Shown here: positions 44,541 through 56,214 of the stretch, piece by piece | How the letters are laid out: every line of letters begins with the position of its first letter | How positions within the stretch are numbered: position 1 is the first letter of the stretch | Source: Glebionis coronaria | Lineage: Eukaryota; Streptophyta; Magnoliopsida; Asterales; Asteraceae | DNA: 64,000 nucleotides | Direction of reading: 5' to 3' | NCBI GenBank assembly: GCA_025667525.1 | Contig: CM046875.1 | Coordinates: 288,008,140 to 288,072,139, forward strand | Position numbers and translations under genes: made by a program | The notes under the pieces: model-generated | What the model was told of the DNA's origin: nothing | Database searches by the model: none | Seen by the model: only the letters and a program-made list of their open reading frames with translations

Positions 44541-47500
44541 TGTGACAATCCGTCAATTTACGATTGATATTTTATTCTCAAATATTATTTGAAAATATTA
44601 TTTTAATAATACAATATGAACTCACTTATTTTTGGGAAGAAATTTGGATTTACGTCTTGAAGTAGCATCGACTACGTTTAAACCGGAGGATTCTACGTTA
44701 CGTGCTTACGTTTACATACAGCGTCTTTAGTGACAGTCCAACATTTCAGAAAATAAATTTGTCCATGAATATTATTTTGGAGTTTAAATTTGTGTTGGTT
44801 CATAAACTCACAAATTTACGAGAAGAGATTAGGACTTACGATTTTATTTTAACGTCCTTTACGACTAAACCGGAAACCTTAGGATTACGTATTTACGTTT
44901 TCGAACTCCGTTTTTGATGAGACAATTTTTATTAGATTAGCTTTGTGCCGTTGATTCATAATTTATAAAAACGTTTTTCGTAAAACGACCCGAGGGCACG
45001 CAAATCGAGGAAACTAGAATCGAGGAATACCCGTAAACTAGTGAGATGTGACAAAATACATTGTCCCACCCCACTAGCTTACATGGGACGGCAACATTGT
45101 GTACAACATACCAATTTGGTGGCAAGTTTCTAAGTTAATAACTTACACATGTAACTAGCTTACACATTAAGCTAGCTACTAACTCAAAACCATCAAACTA
45201 TCTCATTTCTACCATTTCACCATGCAAAACCACTTCAAAATCCTCTAAACTCTCTCTAGTTCGTCCCATCCTCACCACAAGACACCTTCACTTGATCAAT
45301 TCCAACCACAAAATCATGTGTTATTTACACATATGTTGAAGCCCTCTTGAAGCTCTCTTGAATGGTGGTGATTATAACATCCATGGAGGAGTATTCATGG
45401 TGTCTTGGGGCTGATTTTCCACAAGGAGATTAGGAAGATTGGTGGTCATGAAGATGGTCTTGGTGCATCACAAGTTTCTCCATCAAAATCCATGTCCAAA
45501 TCATAACCTATATCAACATGGTGGTATAAAGATTGTCCTCCTCATCTTCTTGTTATTTTGATTATGTAAACATTTATTTTATTTCCTATTGTATATGTAT
45601 ATGATGATTATATGATGATAAAAATGTTATGTGGGGATTTGGTGTTGATAAACATGATTAAAAAGGTGAAAAACCATAAGAAATAAGGTTAAAATCTTGG
45701 TTAAATTTGTTGGCTGTATAAAACAGTAAAGAAACAGGTCATGGACTGATAAAATGATGAAGTAGAATCCATTTACAGTAAGCTATGGGTCTTGTACACA
45801 TGTGAGAGTTTGCCATGCAATGGAATCATTGTAATGAGTGAAATATGATCAAAACAAGTTTAGGGTATAAATATGAGGTTACTGTTTTGGACGATTTTTA
45901 GAAAATATTTAGAAGATGATTCAACAGTAGCTATAGAAGAGTTAAAGTAGCACATATCATGTAGTGTATGTGATAAAAATTTGAGCTTCTATCTCCATAT
46001 AGAACTCAAGATATGGCAGTTTTGGTGAAACTGAAGATAAAAATCAGATTTTTGGAAATTAAAGTATAATACTATTATATAAGCACTCAAAATTTAATAG
46101 TATAAAATATAAATTAAAACCCACTAACTTATATAATACATTTATATAAATATGTACAATGGTAAATAAATGAACATTTTATAAAAATGGTAACTTGTTA
46201 AGTTTTATAAGTTATAAAACTATAAACATGATTTTTACGACTTTTTCGGCTAATACCGTAAAATTAACGTTTTTGTTAAATAAAACTTAGATGGTTGGAC
46301 CCGTCTAATGGAAACTTTATAAAACTTATATACTGATATATAGACATGTATAACAAGTAAAAACCGATAAAACCCGAACTATAGGACATACGGACGTTAA
46401 CGGACTAAATTAACGTTATTGGAACTAATAATACAAGAAAAATGGACTAAAACACTTATAAACTTATCATTGGGCTTAACCCATTTAGGCCCAACTTGTA
46501 AAGTGTAGACACTGATAATATAAGTATAAAATGGATTAAAACAAGTTAAATAACTTATAATAAGCCTATTGGACTTAAAACGTGTAAATGGGTAAAACTA
46601 GTAAACTAGTATAAAAGTTATCGACATATAACACTAAAATGAGTAAACGAGAATATGTAAACCCACTTGATCATCATATATATATAATCATCATATGTAT
46701 ACATAATTGTTATTTTTATAAAGTCATTGGACATGAGTCTAAGACGAGTATTATTTGTCTAGGTTTCCGTGATTGAAGCACGTACCGTACGTCCGAATTG
46801 CCGATAACCCGCCTTCCCACATCAACGTGAGTTCATAGCCTCACACTCTTTTAAATGTTTTTATGAAATGTTTTATAAACCCGCGAGGGAGATAACATGT
46901 TAGTTTTTACAAAATAGGACACCATTTGTCCCGATTGTTTGTTTATTGATTTGGACCCGAATGATTGAATGACCCGATTGTATGACCCGTTAAATGACTA
47001 AAGGACCCGATAGATGAAATTAAATGGATTATTAAAGTTAGGTTATGTCACTAAAAGTCCCATTAGCATGAATTGTGAACTACCGGGATTTGGTAGACGC
47101 TTATGCATTTAATAGTACTATTTGGGGACGATCACCCCAGTTCGCGCCTTGACGGTTGATCCCCGTCGTGCCACATTGATTGGTAAGCGAATTTATGTAT
47201 GAGAAGATTTCCATAGCGTGACCTTTGTGACGACACGCTACTTTAGATGGGCAAAATTGGTATCGGGTTAGCTACTCCTTGTTGGTTTAGTAAGGTAACA
47301 ATGTCATGCGGCTTATAATAATCCAAAATTTACAAAATACTAATAGACGCTCCGAATTACGAAGTATTGCCTGACTAGCAATACAGGGTCATACTATTGA
47401 TATTATGTTTGTGTTTTGGTTTTCATAACCATATTCATATAACGGTTTCTATTTTCATACAACGTCCTAAGACGTATTGTATGATGTTTTTACGACATTG

Positions 47501-47979
47501 GCTCGTATAATGATTTTTAAGGCAAATGCCTATATTATGATTTTGATGAAGATTTGTATAAAATGACTTTGGCTATTTTATGGCCTATTAAAATGATTGG
47601 TACAAAAAATGATTTTCAGTAATAATTTTATACTGATATTACATTGATGGATTTTATTAAACTCTACGAATTCACTCGACGTTATCGCTGACCTTTTCTT
47701 TTAACATGTTTTATCTCAGGTACTTGAAGGTAATTCTCGGGAAGACGACAAGAATTCATGGCCCGCACTTAAACAATATTTTCCATTCAATTACTTTGTA
47801 AAACTTTGTATGAAATAATATGACTTGGGACCGATGTAACTTTGATCTTTATGAATGGAAATGATTTATTATTAAACGACGCGATTTTTATGCGTTGTCT
47901 ATGATGTGAGTAATGTGCTATCCCGTAACACCAACTAGTCTTCCGCTGTACTGAGTTGTATAAATTTGGGGGTGTTACA
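44541..47979 (+). repeat. Element D 3' LTR
   Basis: 3439 bp, paired with 24760-28187. Differs by scattered substitutions and a small tandem gain near 46968-46985 ('tgacccgat'). Confidence 0.92.
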
Positions 47980-47984
47980 ATTAC
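47980..47984 (+). repeat. Right TSD of element D (ATTAC)
   Basis: Identical to 24755-24759; element C's gag frame resumes immediately after it. Confidence 0.88.
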
Positions 47985-49131
47985 TATGGTTTCACAATCA
48001 CCTTTCTATGGTAACAAGAATGATGATCCTCATGATCACCTTAAGAGATTCCTTTCTCTTTGCAATACCATTAAGCAAAATGGAGTTCCACATGATGCTA
48101 TTAAGTTGATGTTAGTGCCATTTTCACTTGAGGGACAAGCTAAGCATTGGTTAGACACTCAACCACCTGATAGTATCATCACATGGGATGGTTTCACCAC
48201 TAAGTTTTTGAACAAGTTCTTTCCTCCATCTAAGACCATGGCCTTGAGGACCTTAATTATAGGCTTTCAACAAAAACCTAGTCAATCCTTTAGTGATGCT
48301 TGGGAAGAGTATAGAGAGTTATTGAGGCGATGCCCTACCCATGGATTGGATGACATTCACCAAATCAATACCTTCTATGATGGCCTTAAACCTCACCACC
48401 AAGATTCACTCAATGCTTCCGCGGGAGGGAATATTCTTCTTAAATCCATGCAAGAGGCCTTGGACATCATTGAGACTAAAGAAATGGTTCAAACAAACGA
48501 TCAATTTGAAGAAAGGGTTCATGTTATCCAAAACAATTCTCAAACACCTTATGATAACCAACTCCTCAAGTATCAACAAGAGATCATTCAAAAGATGGAT
48601 AGAGATAGTGAGAGGAATTTGAAGATACAACAAGAAATGCTTCAAGCTCTTAAGACCATTTCATTGAACAATTCTTCAAATGATGTGAATGCTATTACTC
48701 TTTCTTGTGTAACTTGTGGAGGTCTCCATTCTTATGAACAATGTGATAAGGTGCAAGTTTATCAAGGGGAATGCTATGCTTACCAAGAGGAACATCGTGA
48801 ACACTTTAAGCCAAATATCAATCCAAATAACCTTTCTTACAAGTCCCAAAACTACCTTACTCCACCGGGATTTCCACCCCAACCACCCACCCAAATTCAA
48901 CAAAATCCTCCTCAACTTTTACAAAGGAATCAAGGGCAAAGACCACCTTACCAAGGAAATAACTACAAGGCACCCAATCAATTTCAACCTCAAGGAAATA
49001 ACTTCTATCCACCAAACCAAGGGTTTAATCCACCACCTCAATCTTTCCCACAACAAGGTTTTTATCAAGGAAATGTGCAATTTAACCCTATGGAGTTGGT
49101 GCTTCAAAAGTTTACTTCTTTTGAGAAATAA
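47985..49131 (+). pseudogene. gag: Element C Gag, main part (capsid core and zinc knuckle)
   Basis: About 382 codons to TAA. It carries the gag core (PFYGNKNDDPHDHLKRF, AKHWLDTQPPDSIITWDGF, FFPPSKTMALRTLI, TFYDGLKPHHQD), then a CVTCGGLHSYEQC knuckle, then a long Pro/Gln/Asn tail (NYLTPPGFPPQ). The N-terminal part is at 24485-24759 across element D, so the native gag is disrupted. An ORF can be opened at 47956 inside D's LTR, which would give a D-C fusion Gag lacking the first ~92 residues; whether it is used is unknown. The frame ends in a single TAA (49129-49131), after which the same frame continues into the protease ORF. Confidence 0.88.
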
Positions 49132-51093
49132 TTGAAAGATAATCAAGAGGAGAATAACAAGAAATTTGCTCTTCTTCAAAACCAAATTATCTATAATCAA
49201 AGACCACAAGGGGCTTTACCTTCCAACACACAAACAAATCCAAGGGCAAATGTCAATGCTATTACAACAAGAAGTGGAAAGACAACAAAGGATCCTTCAC
49301 CTCCTAAACCTCCTATTGTTCCATCCACTTGTGCTCCTACTTGTGACAAGCCTTCTACCTCTACTTCATCACCTCAAAATGCTCCCATTTCTCCAACTTC
49401 AACACCTACTCATGAAGCACTCAATAAGGAAAATCCTTCATCAACCACTCAACCACAACCAAAACCAAGTCTTCCTTATCCTTCAAGATTGAGAAAAGAA
49501 AAACTTAAGAACAAGGATGATATCCAAGTTTCTAACGTTTTGAGGATGTTCAAGAAACTTAACATCAATATCTCCTTTTCGGAAGCCTTAGCCAATATGC
49601 CTAAGTTTGCTAAGATGATTAAGGACTTGCTTTCTAACAAGGAGAGATTGGTGGATTTGCCTAATGCTTCTTTGAATGAAAATTGTTCCGCGGTTTTGCT
49701 TAAGAAGTTGCCTACTAAGCTTGGAGATCCGGGGAGGTTTTTGATTCCTTGTAATTTCCCGGGGGTGGAAAATTGTATGGCTTTAGCGGATTTAGGAGCT
49801 AGCATAAACCTCATGCCATTATCGGTTTGGAAGAAACTTTCACTTCCCGAACTCACTCCTACTAAGATGACTCTTGAGTTGGCCAACCGTACGATAGCTT
49901 ATCCGGTGGGAATTGAGGAGGATGTTTTTGTGGGGGTTGATAGATTTACATTTCCCGCGGATTTTGTAGTGGTTGATTATGACATGGATCCTAGAGTGCC
50001 TTTGATTGTTGGTAGGCCATTTTTGAGAACGGGTCGTACTTTAATCGATGTGGCGGAAGGAGAACTTACAATGCGGGTAGGAGATGAGAGAGTTGTGTTT
50101 AACATGGGGAAGTTGTCTAAAAATTCTAATGAGCCCGAAGCGGTAAAACATATTGATGTTGTGCATGAGGAGGAAACACAAGATGATCTTCTTGATGAAG
50201 TTTGTGATGAGTACTTTTATGAAGCTTGCTCAAGTGGAGATTATGATTTACCCCATATTGAGACCATTGCTTCCATTACTTCATTTTTGGATCTTCATGA
50301 ACATCAAGAGCTAAACTTTAGTGAAACCCCATATGACACTCCATTTTTCCCCAATAATAATCATATTCATGACGACTTTAGTGATGGAGAAACTTTTCTA
50401 TGTGATTCACCAACATATGATGACTATAGTGATGATGAGCTTTCTACTTGTGACTCTCCATTTGTTGATGATCATACGTCCTTTGGTTTTGAGGGATCAC
50501 CAATTTTTGATAGACCAATTTATGATGTTTATGGTGATGAGGCGGATTCGATAATGGATGAGAGTGATGAGTTTTTAGCGGAGGATATATCTTTTGAGTA
50601 CACTCTTGGTTATCTTGATGAGGAGGGGGACATACTCTATTTAGAATCTCTATTGAATGAAGATCTTTTACCTTTTTCCTTGCCCACCTCAACCTTGCAA
50701 AGTGATAAAGGAAAACAAGTCATGATGGTTTCTTCTAAGAGCTTGTCGTTACTCATGCCTCCACAACCTTTCTCTCACCATGTGAACTACAAAGGAGAAT
50801 CTTCTAAGGCAACCAACACTTGTTGTTTTCCCATCAAGGAACGGATTTTTGATCCTGGCATAGAGCTTGCTAAACCATCTCAGTATCCACCTGATGCAAC
50901 AAAAGGAAAACTTGTGAAAGATTTGAGAGCTTTACACTATTACCTTGGGAAGATCATATGGGAAACCATTTTGGAGAACAACACCTCACTCTTTTCACCA
51001 TTGCTTGGGAAGCTAGTTGTTGAATTGTGTTATAAGTGGGATGGTAATTATGTATTTGATCCTGGGGGATATTTATGGAGTTTTGATAAATGA
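49132..51093 (+). CDS. Element C protease-containing ORF ending in FDPG domain
   Basis: 653 sense codons following the gag TAA in the same frame; it begins at a TTG, so independent initiation is doubtful and readthrough or a recent nonsense mutation is more likely. Residues 1-110 are linker. [10 protein letters not shown] at 115-124 and the segment to 200 match the pre-protease region of element A. The aspartic protease active site DLGAS lies at 220-224, with GRPFLRTGR near 294-302. From about 320 to 560 the protein is acidic and rich in Asp, Ser and Phe. The last ~90 residues include KERIFDPGIE and GNYVFDPGG, the same two-FDPG tail as element B. RT, RNaseH and integrase are absent although the ORF is open to its natural stop, so pol has been replaced rather than merely decayed. 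Confidence 0.87.
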   Translation: MKDNQEENNKKFALLQNQIIYNQRPQGALPSNTQTNPRANVNAITTRSGKTTKDPSPPKPPIVPSTCAPTCDKPSTSTSSPQNAPISPTSTPTHEALNKENPSSTTQPQPKPSLPYPSRLRKEKLKNKDDIQVSNVLRMFKKLNINISFSEALANMPKFAKMIKDLLSNKERLVDLPNASLNENCSAVLLKKLPTKLGDPGRFLIPCNFPGVENCMALADLGASINLMPLSVWKKLSLPELTPTKMTLELANRTIAYPVGIEEDVFVGVDRFTFPADFVVVDYDMDPRVPLIVGRPFLRTGRTLIDVAEGELTMRVGDERVVFNMGKLSKNSNEPEAVKHIDVVHEEETQDDLLDEVCDEYFYEACSSGDYDLPHIETIASITSFLDLHEHQELNFSETPYDTPFFPNNNHIHDDFSDGETFLCDSPTYDDYSDDELSTCDSPFVDDHTSFGFEGSPIFDRPIYDVYGDEADSIMDESDEFLAEDISFEYTLGYLDEEGDILYLESLLNEDLLPFSLPTSTLQSDKGKQVMMVSSKSLSLLMPPQPFSHHVNYKGESSKATNTCCFPIKERIFDPGIELAKPSQYPPDATKGKLVKDLRALHYYLGKIIWETILENNTSLFSPLLGKLVVELCYKWDGNYVFDPGGYLWSFDK

Positions 51094-53132
51094 ACACTTG
51101 TTTTACCTCATCATGGAGATTTTTCTTAAAAAGGGCAAAAACTTTTCTTCTTCATGATAGGTTTTAGACACTTTTAAGTGTGGGACGAGTCGAGCTAGAG
51201 ACTCATTAACTCAAGCAATGTATAACTAGGTTTAGAGTGTTGTAGGTTAGAAATAAGGGTATAGACTTGGAGATGAGTGTAGGGAGACCTTCTTTTGTCT
51301 TCCTGATTGTTTGTAGGGTTGCTCACTCATTTCATGCTTTGGAGCTTATGGATGAGGCCCTTGTATCCGGTTCATTTTGTTACTATAGTGATTTTTCATT
51401 GACACCTTGTGCTTAAACATGATTTCACTAATAGTTGTCCTTTCCTTAACTTGGGTTAAGCAAAGTCTATTCATTGTCATAAGTGTAGGGGAAGTCTTTG
51501 TACTTCCATACTCTTAAACATTGAGGACAATGTTTAGCTTAAGTGTAGGGGGGTCTTCTATCGAAGTGACCTTACCTAGAACTTGTCATTGTCTTTCATG
51601 ATAACATGGAAAATTGATTTTTCAACATTTTTCAAATTTTTGATCTACTTTGGCCAACAAAAATATGCATTCATAATTTTTGCATTAATCATTTTTCATT
51701 TGTATTTCACATTTGCATTGTATATATTCTTCTTTTATAAAAAATATATAAAAAGGAAAAAAATATAATAAAACATGGTTTAACAAGTTTAGACTTCTTT
51801 GACATATTAGGCCCGCCATGGATATTTTGACTCAACCCGAGTTTGCTTATCTTAGCACTCTCTAGCTAGTATCCTTAACCATGTAGTCCTTCATTGGTCT
51901 ATTAGGCTAAGCATCCACCAATTTCATTATTTGAAATTTTAAATTTGTGGAGAATGGGAAATGATAGAGTTGAAGCAAGTATAAAAGGGCTAGATAAACT
52001 TCATGATAATTACTTGTGGCTAAACCCTTCTCTTCTTTACCTCTATTTTCTTCGCATGTATATAAATGTTAATAAATAATCAAGAACGGTTTTAATTGGT
52101 TCGTAATCTCTTATGCATTTTTGTCTAATCATTCATGGTTGGTATGAGTACGTCTTAAGATTCTAAGTTAGAACGTTTTATGTGTACTAGACTTATGTCA
52201 TGCTCAATATTTAGCGGGTGTTTTTCCTTTTATTCTTTTCAAATTTCTTTGTGAGGAATAAAGAAAAATAATAGCGGCTTAAAAAAAATGAGTGGCTAGA
52301 AAAAAAGAAAGAAAAAGAAAAGAAAAAAAAATATATATATACAAGACTCTCAAGAGGGGCAGTGTGGTGTTAATTATAGTGACTATTGAGTTCCAATATT
52401 ACCTTGACGGGTTGCGGGAATTCAATAGATTGCTCCAATCCAATATTACCTTGACGGGTTGCGGGGTTGAAGATCCAAAGTCTCAAAAAGATGGCAGATG
52501 TAAATTATTGCGTGAGTTTTATTTTCTTTCCTTAGCGAGTGTGTAGCTACTTATGAAAGCATGACATGAGGATTTTACACATAAGGCGAATGACTTATTA
52601 TTCTTGAAACGGACTTGTATTAATTGTGAGCGGTTTTTCAAGTAATGGATGAGAGGATTACTTAGGATTAAAACCATGCTTCCTTATTTTTGGATTTTGC
52701 ACTTCTTACACTTCACACTTGAATAAATGAAAAATTTGCCCACAAGCAATTTGCTCAAATAATAACCGGTTCCACATTTAATTGTCATGAATAAGTTGAT
52801 GCACTTTTTACTTGTGAATGCAATGATCCCATTTTTAAGCTTGGTATGGGGAAAGTGAAACTTGAGGGTGATAAATGTCCATGGTACCCAAGCCCTAATC
52901 AAAGTCATTGAATTCTTTATGAGTTATTTCCATCAAAACCATTTCAAGAAAAATCAAAAAGATATATATAGAATGGTATTTTGTTCATTGCATTGTTAAA
53001 AGTCAACATCATGCATCATGTAGTTTAGAGTAGTGTAGATGCATTCCATATGGCCAAGGTGGATTAATTATGAGGAGAATGTAAATTTTTGCTTTAAAAT
53101 ATATAGAATTGCATGAGGACATGACAATGTTC
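51094..53132 (+). other. Element C 3' noncoding region
   Basis: No gene. The hairpin/PPT-like module is at 51515-51552. The duplicated block 'accttgacgggttgcggg' lies near 52400 and 52447. Strong homology to element B's 3' noncoding region on the opposite strand. Confidence 0.8.
51515..51552 (+). promoter_or_regulatory. Element C hairpin plus PPT-like tract
   Basis: AAACATTG-AGGA-CAATGTTT followed by TTAAGTGTAGGGGGG. Same module as in A, B and G. Confidence 0.7.
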
Positions 53133-53146
53133 AAGTGTAGGGGATT
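53133..53146 (+). promoter_or_regulatory. Element C polypurine tract
   Basis: AAGTGTAGGGGATT immediately before the 3' LTR start TGATATGAG. Confidence 0.87.
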
Positions 53147-56100
53147 TGATATGAGCTAAAACTCATATCAATTTATCAACAAATAACCCTAAAACATGAA
53201 GCAAAATACCAATTTATCTTGCAAAAACAGTGTTATGTGGTATGTTTGTGTTTGTGTACACTTGTGTAGGTAAAAGGATGCATTTTCAAGCAAACAAGGA
53301 ATAATCAAGCTTAATTTGATGAAAAAGACAAAGAAGGATCAAAAGTGAAAAGACTTTGAAGTACAAGGACCTATCTTGACAATCTGCCAAAGATAAAGGA
53401 CCAAAAGTGTAAATATTGTAAAAAGTCAAGATCATAGTCAAACAAGGTCAACTCTCAAGTCAACTCAGTCAAAGGACCAATTTTGTTCAAGAATGGAAGT
53501 TGAAGGACTAAAAATGCCAAAGAAATGAAGTTACAAGCTCAAAGATACAATCTGCCAAAGTCTAGGGACTAATTCTGCCAATCTTGGAAATTATTACAAG
53601 AGTGATCCGTGTGAAATAGCTATTGTCCAATGAGAAGCAAGCAAATAGAGCACATGGATTGCCAAATAACTGCATTAATTTTCCACTACTGCCGCCATCA
53701 ATTAATGAGAGTATCCCAACAGTGCAATTCGTGTGCATTGTTTTCAACCAATAATCATATGACACGTGTCATCTTCAAATAACCAAAAATTCCCAGGATC
53801 GTTTTGGAGCTAGAGTGGATTTCATGGAAAGTTATAAACATCAAAGTTGCTTATTTTTGAGAGACGAATCCATTGGTCATGGTCAATTAACATCAAATCA
53901 ACTCAATCAAGAAACCCCAAATCATGTTCATACCTGCAAAATGAGTTAAGCAGAATTTGGACACGTGGAGACCTGGGATTGGTCCCAACACGTCACCAAC
54001 CCCAACAAATCTCCTTCTCAAGTCTGTAAATAGCCTGCTAGGTCTTCATTTGTAATGAGTAGTTGTAAGTGTGAAAAACACACACTTTTACTTTTCCTTT
54101 CAACCTTTTCCTTTTTTAGCTAAACTACTCAAGAGTTTCACACACTCTTGAGTTAGTTAATAGTTAGTTACCTTCTCAACAGCTTTGTAACAGATTTCCA
54201 TTTTTTTAATTCAAATTCAATTTTTCCCGCCAATACTTCTCATCATCCTTACTGTTCATTCCTGCTTTCCATTGATACTTTTGTTGCTGCATTGAGTTTG
54301 TTATGATCATTCATTGATCATAACTGACTTTGGAGTGAAGATAGTAGCTGTTTGTTGATTTCATTCCAAGAACATAGCATTTGTGATGAGTTCATGCCAT
54401 TGAGATGATTCTTGTTGATTTGTAGCTGATCTGTTGATTGTAGATTGTTAAATCTAGTGCTAAGGTGGTGGTTAGCACTAGAATAGAGAGTACAACACTC
54501 CTCTACTGCTCAATGGTTTCTTCACTAGGTGCAAATGCTTCTTATTTTTGATTCCACTGAATTGTCAAGTGCATGCTCAATTCCTAGTTAATCTTGTTGT
54601 GAATGCATGATAAAACTTGTTTAGATTGATCTTACTTGATTCTACTAGTTTGTAGCTTAAGTGTTGCTTTTCTGCTTATTGATTTGTTATAGTATCTTAG
54701 CTTCTTGCTTAATTCAGTCATTTTTAGTCTTGCAGCTTTATTTGAGTTCTAGTTGTTTTCCATACTTGCATTTAGCTCTTTTACATCTTATTTTGGTTAT
54801 TGAGTTTGGTTTGCTATAGGTTTTCATTCAGTATAGATTTGTGCTTATAAAGTCTTCACAAATTTTCATAAAGTACATATAAAGTAGTGTTTGGCATTAG
54901 ATTGAAATAAGTTTTCAAGTGTTGATTTTTGGCAATTTCTTGTTCATTTCCAGTCATAAGGTCATAACAAAAGGATTTAAGTCATTTTCAAGTCAACTTA
55001 AAGGTCAAAAAGGCAATTGGCAAGATAAAAGTTTGGGTTCATTATCAGTCAGTTTTGCTTTAAAAAGTTGTTAATTTCATTTGCTTGGCATTTGCTGGAT
55101 TCTGGATGAAATTTGACCAAACAAGCTCTCATTTCTAGTTCAATATATGAACTTTCATATTCCATAAGCTTTTAGTACAGTATTCATTAAGCAATTAGAA
55201 ATAAGCTAAAATCCGAACACTTGAGGAAAGGCATGTTTCTGTAAATGAAATCTGAATTTTCATATCTCTTAATCCACTTCACAAATCTGGCAATTTTATT
55301 TCACATTATCACTTAGTAGGTGTTGTTGGATGAATTTTGAGAATTTCAGCTTTTTGTCAAAAATTTTGGTCAACGCTTGGTCAACATAAGCCAATTTCAG
55401 CTTATTTCAATTTCCAGGCTTATTTCTTATGAATTTTGATAAGATTTGATTTCCCGTTCATCATTTAAGCTCATTAATCAGTTTTAGCACAAAAATCCAG
55501 TTGTGTATGTCCAGATTTTCCTAGAGCTTATTTTGTGCTTATTGTGAAGTGCTTATTTGCTTATTAGACAGTTTCAGCAAGATTCCTCTTGCAGACCTAA
55601 CTTATTTTCGATTCTAAGCATTTTGCAACTTGTTTGATTGATTTTGGTTCAGTAATAAGCTCAAACGAGCTTATTAGTCACTGGAACCCGTTTTGGCTTA
55701 AAAAGTTTTCATAATTGCATTTCAGTCCCTAAAGTATTAAAATGGTTTCAATCATGGCTAAACTTGCACATTTTTAGGGTTTTTAGAAAACAAGTCCTTT
55801 AAGTTTGAAAAGTTGTTCAAATTCAGTTGGTATTTTTGGAATTTGTTACAATTTGGTTAGTTTGTTACATAGTTTACATATTTGATCCTTTTGGTTAACT
55901 GTTTTACATTTTCAGTCCTTATACTTGTTAGACTTTACATTTTAAGCATTTAATTTTCATAGAATTTACATTTTCAGTCCTTTTAGTTTTAAAATTTACA
56001 TTTTGAATTTTACTTGAATAAAAACTTGGTATTTACACGATGTTTTACATATAAGTAGATAATATTTTTTAGTTTTGCTAGGCAATGTTTGAATTAGCAA

Positions 56101-56209
56101 ATAGAATATCCAAAAAAATTAACAACCAAAAACAGTTAAAAACCCGATATTGTTAGGACTTTCAATTAGCAAGAACTGAGAAAAACGAACTGCATTATAC
56201 ACAATTTCA
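53147..56209 (+). repeat. Element C 3' LTR
   Basis: 3063 bp, paired with 20652-23716; about 98% identical by eye. TATA box mutated near 54026. Confidence 0.92.
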
Positions 56210-56214
56210 GTCTT
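56210..56214 (+). repeat. Right TSD of element C (GTCTT)
   Basis: Identical to 20647-20651. Confidence 0.85.

Noticed and set aside
48716..49135. 139-codon frame overlapping element C Gag tail
   Set aside because: Out-of-frame shadow of the Pro/Gln-rich tail.
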